From Chrysophaeum taylorii (Eukaryota; Sar; Pelagophyceae; Pelagomonadales; Pelagomonadaceae): a DNA stretch of 64,000 bases. The position numbers and the translations under genes were made by a program. The stretch is from contig JAQMWT010000349.1 of NCBI GenBank assembly GCA_029834535.1, forward strand, positions 152,947-216,946, given 5' to 3'. This document shows, piece after piece, positions 1-9,479 of the stretch. The notes under the pieces were generated by a model. It worked only from the letters and a program-made list of their open reading frames with translations, was not told the DNA's origin and did not search any database. Each line of letters begins with the position of its first letter. Within the stretch, counting starts at the first letter, position 1.

Positions 1-372
1 GGGTACCTGCGGGGGGCAGGACTACTACGAACTTTTTCAACTAACTAACTTTTTTTTTTTTTTTTTTTTTAATTTTAATAAAGTTTTCATTACCCAAGAT
101 ACCTAAGGTGCAAGCAAGATACGTTCGAATAATTAATTAATTATTATTAGTTGTGGATTGATGAAAAAAAGATCATGATGTCCGAATGATAAATAAGCGA
201 AAAAAAAAGGGCCAAATATAGAAAAGTGCCGCGCGCCTCAACGGGTCTACAAGAGCACGACGTCACAACGCCCGCGAAAACACGAAAGAGGCCGACCGAG
301 TCAGCGACACGGTCGCGACTTCCGCGCGGGGGAGTTTACAAGCCCGAGGGAGACGCGTAGGAGTCGCTGCCG
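1..372. other. AT-rich gene-free stretch with poly-T tract
   Basis: No supported gene. It contains a run of about 21 T at 50-70 and AT-rich sequence to about 220, then becomes GC-rich. The poly-T could be the reverse complement of a retroposon poly-A tail, but no element body could be matched. Confidence 0.5.
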
Positions 373-559
373 CTACAAGGTGTCGCGCCAAAGTCGTATT
401 CTTATGCTGAATTTGGGCCACTTATTATTAAATTGCACGGATTTTAACCGGCCTCTTTTTAATCGAGGATGGGAACGGGGGGTGAATAGCCCCACCAACG
501 AGGCCGGATGGCCTACGGTGCGTGGTGACTGGAGCTGGCGGCGGAGATCGAGGTCGCAG

Positions 560-1470
560 GAATCAAGCATCGACCTCGAAATCATCCTCAAGATCGCCGA
601 AGGAACCGACGATGTAGCTCTCGGGGCAGGATCTCGTCGTTGTCGGCGGGGGCGGACTCGGCGACCTCATCTCGGGGGGGGGCAGCGGCCGGCTCGGCCG
701 CGGGCTCGTCTTGAACTGGCGCTGGCGTCGGAGGCAGAAGCAGGGGCTTGTCGATGTGGAAGCAGGCCTCTTCGACGAGGGCATTCTCATTGTTGTCCTT
801 GGCCTTGACGCCCTTGCCTCTGCGGCCGTAAGCGGCTCTTCTCTCAAAATCGGCCCTCTTCTGCTCAGTTTCTGCGGCCTTGCGACGGCGCTTGATGGGG
901 AGCCGCCGAACCACCGGAGCAGTCGCCGTCAGCAGCGCCCTCTCCGCCGCCTTGATTTCTTCATCTTTCGGGGTCCCGGGTGGTGTCGTAGGAGCCGCGG
1001 ACCTTGACCTCGAACGTCACGCCCCGGCGCGCTCCAGCGAGACCATGCGACGGTGTTTCCGAGGCGTTGACGCGTGGCGACGGCTGGTGTGCCGACGCAA
1101 CCTTGTCAGCGTTCGAGTCGAAGGTCGCCGGGACAGCTCGTGCAACGCACTGCTCGCGCGCTCAATCACCCGCCGTGAGCGTCACCCTTTGGTTTCGCGG
1201 CAGCGATGGCTCGGCCGCAATCGTCGCGTAGCCCCCACGCATTTGACACTCTTGATGAAGGATGTGCCGCGCATCATCGACCACCACTTGCCGCGCCTTG
1301 TAATGCTTCCTCAGAGCTCCGAGCGAACCGTGGGCTCGCGTTTTTCCCTCCCGCAGATTTCGCATCCAGGCCCATCACGACCGCGCGACCAGTGGTCGCG
1401 TGCAGGCACGTAGCCACCCTCAACCGCAGCTCGCTTGCGCCCGTAACACGAGGGCTTTCTCGTTGACCCG
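560..1470 (-). pseudogene. Decayed unknown protein, charged C-terminus
   Basis: Reading the minus strand from about 1470 to 560, protein-like pieces run on from one another across changes of frame. An upstream piece carries a CEICGREK motif. A middle piece reads VTFEVKVRGSYD near 1010-960, and then a Lys/Arg-rich and Glu-rich stretch spans 914-590. A C-terminal piece ends SFGDLEDDFEVDA near 563. At least three frame changes are needed to join them, so this is a relic or a heavily interrupted gene. I do not recognise the family. The CxxC motif could be half of a zinc site, but no partner pair is visible. Plus-strand ORFs over the same bases show no such continuity. Confidence 0.35.
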
Positions 1471-1749
1471 GCGACCTAGACTGATGACTCTAGAGACTGG
1501 CTCGAACGTGATAACGCTGCGGTCCATAGATTTGATTTTCACTGTTGAAAACGCCCAGAAGACACCTACGAGAATCTGATGACGTTTTTTTTTTTGTGGT
1601 AAAGGAAGTTGTGCGAAAACGGCAATAGCTTATAATTGTGGCAGAGTTTGGAGCAATTTTCAGCACCCACCGGTGTATGTTTTTACCATGGCTTGATGAC
1701 GTATCAAGAATTTTGCTGCCCCTCTCGCCGCGAGTGCGGGAGCTCCGCG

Positions 1750-3811
1750 AGGCACTGGACCAGGCAATGAGACATGCGACGACGTTGGGATGACGTCGAG
1801 GAAGCCGCGATGGTTTCGCCCCTGGAGCGACGAAGTATGTTGGCAGGAACAGGCACAAAAAACGGCAGCTGCGCTCGACAACGAGATCTTCTTCACCTAG
1901 CTCGACGGCGCTGGCGCCGAAGTTGCCAGCCTGTAGTTCGGAGAGATGTGGGGGCCGCTCGACGTTCGTGGTGGCAAAGTGGCTTCTCGGGGACCTTGGT
2001 CTCGCGCTGGGCGATCGCGCCGTGCTACGCACCTGGGCCCGAGTTCTTCGTCGCCTTCGTCGCGTGTCTCCGCGCGGGCGTTTTGGCCGTACCGAATTAT
2101 CCTCCCGACCCCGCCCAGGTTCAACGCGGCCTCGAGAAGCTGGACCTTGTAACCACAGGCTGTGGTGCCGAGTTGGGTCTTACCGACCGTATTGTGAATA
2201 AGCTGCGCGTGACGACGAGCGCGCGGCACTCGTGGCCCGGGATAGGCTGGCACAACACGGAGGGCCTGGGGGAGGGTGAAAACGATGACGACCTGAATAG
2301 AGCACTGTTTTTTCATCGGCTGGTGAGCTCACGCGCGGAGTTTGCACGGTCGACATCGTCTCTCCACTTTGTTTCGAGTGATGCCACCTCGGCGTTTTTG
2401 GGTGACGCCCGACGATCGGAGGACGCCAGACCGCCAGTCGCCACCGTCTCCCTCAGCCACAGCCTCAGCACAGGGTCGAGTGAATCGCTACAGGAGCAGA
2501 GCACCAGTGTTCTCAAGCAGTCTCCCCCCGATGACATTGCCTTCCTCCATTCACGTCCGGCTCGACAGGGTGCGTTTGCCGCAGGGCCAAAACTCTCCTG
2601 ATTGCCTTTCGCAGGGACCCCAAGGGCGTCATGATTTCACACGGCAACATCTGGCACAATGTCAACGATATTTGCGCAGCGCCGATGTTTCGACCTTCGT
2701 TTGGGTGAGGCAGTAGCCGTTTGTGCAATCTGCACGAACCGTCGGAGCGCGTCGTGGCGGTCTCGTGGCTCCCGCAGTTCCATGACACGGGGTTGATGCT
2801 GACGTTGTGCTTGGTCCGTTCTGTGCAGCCTACCGCATGGTAATAAACTTCTCGCATCTCCCGTTCCTCGCCGACCCCCTCATGTGGATGCGCGCCGTGT
2901 CGGAGTACCGCGCGCTGTGGACCACCAGACTTCGGCTACCAGCTGTGCACAAAGCGCGCCGCCGGTGCCGATACCAGCGACATCGACCTGGGTTGTGTGG
3001 TCATTCTAGCTTGTAGCGCTGGCCAGCGATGCGTGCCTTCGATCCTCCGCGAGTTCGCCGCGTACTTCGCCATTCACTGCGAGTTGCAGGACGACGACAA
3101 CCGTAACTTATTCGTTCCGAACTATGGTCTGGCTGAGCACGTAGTCGCGACGTGCGCCGAGGCCGAGGGCATCATAACGTCGCGGCAGCGGCCAGATCTC
3201 GCCTCGTGCGGCTCCGAATTCCAGATTGACTTCCGCGTCGTCGATGCGGAGACGCGGTGCGTCGCGCCAGAAGGAACGCCCGGCGAGCTGTGGTTGAGCT
3301 CTGGCTCGGTCGCCCTGGGGTACTGGGGCAAACGGGACCTCAGCTCCGAGACCTTTCACGCCCGACTCGAGCCGGACGATGGCACGCTATACCTGAGGAC
3401 GGGCGACGAGTCGTTCATCGAGGATGGCCGCCTTTTCGTTTGCGGCCGAATCAAAGACATGATCATCATCGGCGGCGAAATTACTACAGCGATGACGTCG
3501 AAATTGCTGCGACGGAGGCTATGGTCGACGCCGTGAGACCGGGATGTATTGCCGCCTTTTCCGTCGTCGGCTCTGACGACGACGACGACGACGACGAGTG
3601 GTTGCGTATCGTGCTCGAAGTCCGTGATCACGCTGCATCCGAGTGTGAGGCTCTCGCGTCGACGCTCACTAAATGCGTTCGCAAAGCGGTTGGTCTGGCA
3701 CCGCGCCGCGTCGTGTTCATCAAGCAGAAGACCATTTTAAAAACGACGAGCGGGAAGCTACGGCGCCGGGCGATTCGAGACGCGCTGTTAGCTGGCGAGC
3801 GTCGTCTTTGA
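1750..3811 (+). pseudogene. Fatty-acyl-AMP ligase (FAAL-like) adenylation domain, frameshifted relic (copy 1)
   Basis: Pieces in all three plus frames line up in the order of an AMP-forming acyl ligase. An N-terminal segment is followed by PGPEFFVAFVACLRAG with AVPNYPPDP near 2030-2110, the typical FAAL lid motif. Next come the phosphate-binding/A3 region PKGVMISHGNIWHN near 2615-2655, SWLPQFHDTGL near 2765-2800, and a PDFGYQLC-like segment near 2930. Then follow NYGLAEHVVATC near 3119-3155, the core GELWLSSGSVALGYW near 3285-3330, YLRTGD near 3390, and the hinge GRIKDMIIIGG near 3445. The C-terminal TSGKLRRRAIRDALL near 3745-3790 holds the catalytic Lys. Five or more frame changes break it. 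This family activates fatty acids as acyl-AMP for polyketide or lipopeptide assembly. The downstream ACP and membrane domains fit one original multidomain enzyme. Confidence 0.8.
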
Positions 3812-3948
3812 TTCGAACCCTACACTCGGCCGCAAACGACAGACGCTATCCACCGGGGCCGATAGAGGTCGCAACATTTCCCCGAGCAATTCAGCAGAGG
3901 ACGGTGCCAATTCTTTCCAGTGGCTATGGCGGCTCGTCAGCACTGTGA

Positions 3949-4236
3949 GTGAGTGATACGCTTGGTTGTCCCCTCTATTCGATGGTTCTGGCACCACCGG
4001 AGGAAGTGGACACAGAATTAACCGCCCAAGAAGATCCGACATTGAAGTGGTCCGAGTGCTTGCTCGCGGAAGCTCAGCCTCGGGGACACTGCTACGAGCT
4101 TTTCGACTTTCTGGGCGCGTGGGAAGTGCTCGACGACCACTACGGTATTCGAAAGTTCGAAATCAAGGCTGAAAACACGATCAACGACAGTCGTAACCAG
4201 AGTCACAATCAAACACACGTGCTGGGATTCGCCTAA
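3949..4236 (+). pseudogene. Unrecognised open segment between acyl-ligase and downstream domains
   Basis: A 95-codon open frame follows the ligase C-terminus by about 140 bases. It contains an acidic, Trp-bearing stretch (LKWSECLLAEAQ, FDFLGAWEVLDDHYG) that looks like protein rather than random translation. I do not recognise a domain. It may be linker or an extra domain of the ancestral multidomain enzyme, or inserted material; the second relic at 34-37 kb has no obvious equivalent. Confidence 0.25.
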
Positions 4237-4408
4237 GAAAGTGGATGCAACATTGTGATGAATCAAAGCAACGATTTTTTATTTCCACAAGTAAAACCTC
4301 TACTGCCAGCACCATCTGGGCGTCGGGCACACGAAGGGTGCTGTGGTCGCAAAGATAGTCATATCGAAGGACGACATCGAGCCGCGACCCTGTGTTCAAG
4401 AGAACGTA

Positions 4409-5500
4409 ATGACGCAACTGCCGCACGAGATCTATGTGCTTGTTCTCCTTCAAAATGGCGTCGTCAAGATCGTTCCTCACGCTTCCAGCTCGCGTCTCCT
4501 CCTCGCGGCGCTTGATAGCTGCGACAGCCTTGATGCCGAGATGAATCTTGCGCATTTGATAGAGACGTGGAAAGAGCGATGCGTTGTGTTATGTGCGCGT
4601 GCATTTTTAACGCGATTTTTTGAACTCAGGCACGCTGATAGATTTAGGTGGTTGCGTTTTGCCATCGTCGTATGCGAGGGCCGAGATCGCAGAATGATTC
4701 GCTGCAATCGATGGGCGACGGACAACCGCTATTTCTGGTCCGCAGTCAACGACACGGCTGACTTTCATCCAGACGAAGTCGGTGAGCATCAAATCGCGCC
4801 TGGCCTCGCAGCGCATTTCGGTGTCGACGGCGCGACTGCTTCCGGCGCGCTCCGCGACGCTATTGTTGCGATCGTTGGTGAAGGCTCTGGCAAGGAAGCC
4901 ATTGCTTCAAGAGCAGCAAGTGCGGTCGCCAAGCCAGCTGTCGATGATTTATTGTTTGCGTGGCAATCCGAGAGCACCGAGGGCTTGCCCTCTCTCGGCT
5001 TGGCTTTCATCGACCGTGTAGCGGAGCAGATCGTTGGACTCTTCCCGCCAGACACCTCGCTTAAAGACCACCCAGATTTGCCAAGCACACTGCGGCAGCT
5101 TGACGTCCCGGAGGAGCTTATGCATCGTCTCGAGTACGACGATTCTGTGGTCTATGTCGCAGCTTTCGTCGATGCGTCAAAGTTTAACCTCATCAAGATG
5201 CCCGTGCTCCTGCACGTCGCGCAAGATCTCGAGATCAAAAAGCCTGGCCGCGGTCTCCGCATTTTAGATGAGCGCGCTGTCGCCGACCTGCATCTTGCGG
5301 TCCTCTATTGTTTCGCTCTTCACACGCTCGCGATCTCGATGATGCGGCCGTCTGCACCATCAGGAAACTCGGACTTCTTGCTCGACATTTTGAAGGCCCA
5401 AGAAGCTGCCATAAATCTCGCAAACGACGCGGTGGACATAAACACGTCTTCACCCTTCGAGTATGACCCTCATGTATTTCAATTGAGTAAACACACGTAA
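4409..5500 (+). CDS. Hypothetical protein, about 363 residues, inside the acyl-ligase relic
   Basis: One uninterrupted frame runs from 4343 (GTG) to 5500; the first ATG is at 4409. It is the only long intact frame in the 9 kb relic region. The translation is mixed alpha-helical in character, Ala/Asp/Leu-rich, with no signal peptide, no clear membrane span and no catalytic motif I can name. The C-terminal half (about residues 200-330) has regular amphipathic helices. It sits where an acyltransferase or linker could be in an acyl-ligase/ACP enzyme, but the sequence does not show that. The second relic lacks it, so it may be a separate inserted gene. Function unknown. Confidence 0.4.
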   Translation: MTQLPHEIYVLVLLQNGVVKIVPHASSSRLLLAALDSCDSLDAEMNLAHLIETWKERCVVLCARAFLTRFFELRHADRFRWLRFAIVVCEGRDRRMIRCNRWATDNRYFWSAVNDTADFHPDEVGEHQIAPGLAAHFGVDGATASGALRDAIVAIVGEGSGKEAIASRAASAVAKPAVDDLLFAWQSESTEGLPSLGLAFIDRVAEQIVGLFPPDTSLKDHPDLPSTLRQLDVPEELMHRLEYDDSVVYVAAFVDASKFNLIKMPVLLHVAQDLEIKKPGRGLRILDERAVADLHLAVLYCFALHTLAISMMRPSAPSGNSDFLLDILKAQEAAINLANDAVDINTSSPFEYDPHVFQLSKHT

Positions 5501-5689
5501 ACGCAGGCTCATGAAACACGAGGCGGTTCTATCGGCTATGCGGAACATAGTCGAGACGAGACGTGATTCGAGTCAAATCGCCAATGCGCGCGCATAGCTG
5601 GGGGGCTGCTTGCGGACAATATCATGATGGCAGCCATTGTGAGGACGTCTCGAAAACTTTCGACCGCAATGCTCGCGCTACGCCAGAGT

Positions 5690-6170
5690 CCATTCTCAAT
5701 TGCAGTTTTTCAAGGCAAAATTCATATGCGTGCTGAGCACGGTCATCTCAGGCGCTGGTTTCGAACTCGGTTACTGGAGCTGTGTGCTTCAACAACCAAC
5801 CGTATGTGTAGAGGTTTTCACGAAGACAACATATTCAGGTGTCGCAGAGTTCGTATGTTTTGAGACGTGCCCAGCTATGATGTCGGAATGGGTCCAAGTG
5901 TATATCGTATGGAATCTTACGTTCGGGCTAGCAGAGCCGCGCCTTTTTCTACCTCACATTGCTAAGCTCCTGGTACTATGCTTTGCTATCGTTGACGAAC
6001 CAAGACCCGGCGTTGTTTTTGTGGATACGTATCGTGACGCTGCACACGCACGCCACTTCTCTGGCTTGTCACCCCGAGCTTAGGCAGATATCAGCGACGA
6101 CGTATGACTGGCGTTCGACAGAGACCACCTCTGCCTTGGGCGCCGCGCTGAGCGCACGTCTTGCGTAACA
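5690..6170 (+). pseudogene. Conserved unknown module shared by both acyl-ligase relics
   Basis: The frame at 5700-6083 contains PAMMSEWVQVYIVW, LPHIAKLL and a VVFVDTYRDAAHA motif. The same order appears at 34.9-35.2 kb (PAMMLEWVQTSLV, MPHVAKLL, FVLVDDAHRDAAH) next to the second relic, so this is part of the ancestral gene rather than chance. It may be another part of an acyl-activating domain, but I cannot place it confidently. A change of frame follows at about 6080, after which YDWRSTETTSALG continues to about 6167. Confidence 0.45.
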
Positions 6171-6581
6171 ATCAGAGTTCGAGTTTTCTTGTGGTTGATC
6201 GTCCTTTCGCGTGTTAAACATTACCTATCCATGTGTGGAGTTGTCTCGTTTTCGCGAGAAAATTCGACCCCAGGTGCCATCTCTCAAATGCAATCTGAGC
6301 GAAGATAGCCAACAACAGCCGAACTCGGCGCAAAGTCGAAGGCGATGCACAGCTCGCAGCGTTGTTTTTAAAGACGCGGCATACAAGATGCTGCAAGATG
6401 CGGCATTTAACAATCAAAGTGGAGCCCTCGGCGACGGATGGCTCGACAGGATTCGATCGCGCGTGACGAGACTGGACAAGGAGGCCGGAGAAGCACATGC
6501 AGGCGGCGAAACCTCGACCCATTGCGCGCGAAAGCGGGCGCTCTAGAAAGCAAGGCATCGTCGTCCGAATATTAGACCGTT

Positions 6582-6840
6582 GTGGTCGAGTTCGAGATGG
6601 CAGCGCCGATAGACTCTCTGGAGATGAATGTGCGACAAGAACAGCTCGCGTATGTACGAGCTACTCTTCTTCACATTCTTGCATCGATGGCAGAGACCGA
6701 TATCGACGCTAAGACAGCATCCGTCGCACATCTTGGCCTGTCTTCCCAAGACGCGCTTGTGGTGCAGACACAGTTGCGGCGTAACTTGTCCGTTGAAGTG
6801 CACTTCAACACACTAATGAATCAAATCTTACAATTGCTGA
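6582..6840 (+). pseudogene. Acyl-carrier (phosphopantetheine-binding) domain remnant
   Basis: A frame reading LLHILASMAETDIDAKT followed by LGLSSQDALVVQTQL matches the helix-turn pattern of an acyl or peptidyl carrier protein. The second Ser of LGLSSQ sits where the phosphopantetheinylated serine of the LGxDS motif lies. The domain ends near 6830 as NTLMNQ before a frame break. Its position downstream of the adenylation domain and upstream of the membrane/hexapeptide region matches the FAAL-ACP-terminal-domain order known from NRPS-like acyl ligases. It could still bind the cofactor if expressed, but the surrounding frame is broken. Confidence 0.6.
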
Positions 6841-6959
6841 ACTGGCGAGCGAGATTCTTTGTATTGCGCACGAGGAAAACGAGCCGCGACTCGCGGCGCT
6901 CGTGCCACTCACCAACGGCATAGATCTCGGGTCTCCTACAAGACTGCCGCAATGGGTCG

Positions 6960-9460
6960 TCGACATGGTTCAGGCGCTTTTGATGATCGTCGTCGTAATA
7001 CTGGTATGAATCGCGCTCATTCCATCGTATCCCTTTGGGCGCTGGGTGCAGTGGCGTGCCAAGTCGATAGCTTCGAAGCGCATCGAAGTTCGACGCGACA
7101 ATGCACCATGGTCACACATCAAGGTGGCCGCGTCTACACATACGGTCTCTTACTGCCGTTGGTTATCCCGCTCTTCATGGTGTCGGTCACAGCAATCACC
7201 ATTCTTGCAAAGTGGTTCGTGATCGGTCGCTACCAGGTCGGATTGACGCGCCGGAGTACACAGTATTTTTTGCGCTGGTGGCTCGTTGATCGGCTGCTCG
7301 ACCAGTTCGAATTGTGGGTCGGCACAACTTTATCCACGACAACTTGCTCGTAACGTGTTCTACGTCGTCGTGGGCGCCCGGATCTCGGTTCGTGCGTCTG
7401 TCGAAGTTCTGTTCCGAGAGTTCGATCTTGTCTCGGTTGGGGAGCACGCACGAGTGAGCGGCTTCTGTTAATAAGCTCGTATGTTTGAACCTGATGGCGG
7501 TATGCGCTTCGCGCGCGTGGCCATCGAACCACGCGCGAAGATCGAGTCAGCGGTTGTCGTGATGCCAGGCTGCAAGCTAGAGCATGATGCTGTGCTAGAC
7601 CACCGCGCCGCAACAGTGAGTGGCCAAATTCTGGCTCGTGATAGCCTGTATCGATCGAGCCCTGTGCACAACTGACAGGCGTTGTGAACATCGCGCGCGT
7701 AGACACGTCGCCGCGGATCAATTGGTTCTGATTTGAGATGGCAAGACTTGCGACGCTCACTTGCTACCTTTACGGATCACTGATCGGGTCAAACGTGCTC
7801 CTGGAGTATCTTCTACGGCAACTGGATTGGTACTCCTGGCGCTTTCGATGTGTCGCGAGCTTGCTTATTTTGTAGCGAGCTACTTCTCTTTGCGATGTTC
7901 GTTTCGGCAGGAGTTGGCGTCGTCGTCTTAAAGTGGCTGCTTATCGGCCGTTTACGTCCGGGGGTACACAAGTCCGACAATTGGACGTGGCGACTGCGAA
8001 CGTGGTTCATCGAGTGGATTTGGTATCGCATCTTGTTGAAATTCGGGGCCATGGTGTGGGAAGAAAATGGCGTGTTCAGCGTTGCGTTGATCAAGGCGAT
8101 GGGCATGCGCGTTCGCTTACAGCAAGCACGGCAACCATCTTCTTCTTTTCACCTGTTGAAGCAGACTTGATCGAGGTCGGAACAGCAATGTTTTTGCTCC
8201 CTCCCTGAATGTCAGAACTGGTGTATTTAGTGCAGTAAGCACCCTCTCGTATCACGCGAAGAATCATCTGGACACCTCAGGTCTATCGTCCGGATTTTCA
8301 ATTTCGTGCAGCAAAGGAGCCACTGGAGAATATAAGCCAGTGAAGATCGGGGTGCGCGCACAAGTTGGTCTTCGCTCGCGGCTCAACGCCGGTGTCGTCG
8401 TCGAAGACGACGCAGTTGTGGAACATCAAACGGTTTTGCTGGAGAACGTCGTCGTCCAAACAAGGACAACATATTTTGCGTCCAGCGTCTTTTTGCGCAA
8501 GGCTGTGCCGATTGAAGGCGAAGAGAATAAAAATCGCAAGCCGTGCTACATGGCCGCAAGACTACAGCAACCGCTCTTACGTGCTCTCATTCTATTCTTT
8601 CTCAGCATTGTTGCGCTCATTTCTGCGCACGAATCGCCATTCGGCTACTCTCTACAAGAAGGCAAACTACTTCAAATCAGAGTACTACAACTACGGATTC
8701 CTTGTCCGCGAGTCCGGGCGTGTAGAAAGCATGGCGGCCCCCGGTTGCTCGCACTCCCGCGCTCTTGCTTGATGGGCCCATTGCCCTCCTCGTGGCCTAC
8801 CTAGCGTCGATGGCAGTAGGCTTCCGTGCTTGGCAGCGGCTGATAATGCGAGACTGGAAAAGTGCAAGCGACGCGGCGCGGCTGCCTTGGCGAAGGTTCG
8901 CATGCATTGACTTCCAAATGATCTTCTTCGGCCTTTGCTGCGGTCAAATCGTGCCGTTGATCCGCGGTAGTCGAATTGCTAACGCGCACATGCGCTTCTG
9001 GTCGGTGCCAAGGTTGACTCTACCGCCTTCGTGAATAATTGGTACTTCCTCGAACCACCGTTGCTCTCTATTGGTGCCGGCGCCGTCTTAGACGAACACT
9101 CAGTGAATGTTGCCCACGTTTCTGAGACAGTGTCAAAACTGCGTGCTAAAACGTGTGTGAATCGAGTCATATGCGAATAATTTGACGCAGGAACGCAGTT
9201 TGTCTGACGTGTGCGCAGGTCTTCGAGCACGGGCATCTTATTTTTAAGAAAAAGGCAAAATTGGTAGAGGCGCGATTTTGCATCCGGTATCCATTACCTG
9301 GGCTGCTGGGGACGTAGTCCCCGATGGTGTCATCTTAGGTCCCAAAGCGCAGTTCGAAAGCCGAGACACTTTAGCGTACCCACCTCCAAGGCTGTCCGGC
9401 TCTCGAGACTATACGACGCTCTTTCGTGATTCTCATGCACAAGAAGCACGCAGCCTCAAC
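6960..9460 (+). pseudogene. NRPS-type C-terminal membrane and hexapeptide domain, frameshifted relic (copy 1)
   Basis: The relic continues with a membrane segment (LLPLVIPLFMVSVTAITIL near 7140-7205), then KWFVIGRYQVG and FLRWWLVDRLLDQF. It then has NVFYVVVGARIS near 7355-7385 and a left-handed beta-helix-like stretch (KIESAVVVMPGC near 7540-7575). A second unit follows with KWLLIGRLRPGV near 7930-7965, a WFIEWIWYRILLKFG span, and GVRAQVGLRSRLNAGVVVEDDAVVE near 8350-8420. More membrane segments lie near 8770-8980 and a last hexapeptide-like part at 9090-9360. This is the layout of the terminal domain of Pls-type NRPS-like enzymes: membrane helices alternating with acetyltransferase-like hexapeptides. 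At least six frame changes and several stops break it. Confidence 0.65.
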
Positions 9461-9479
9461 GACCTCACTCCATGACCTC

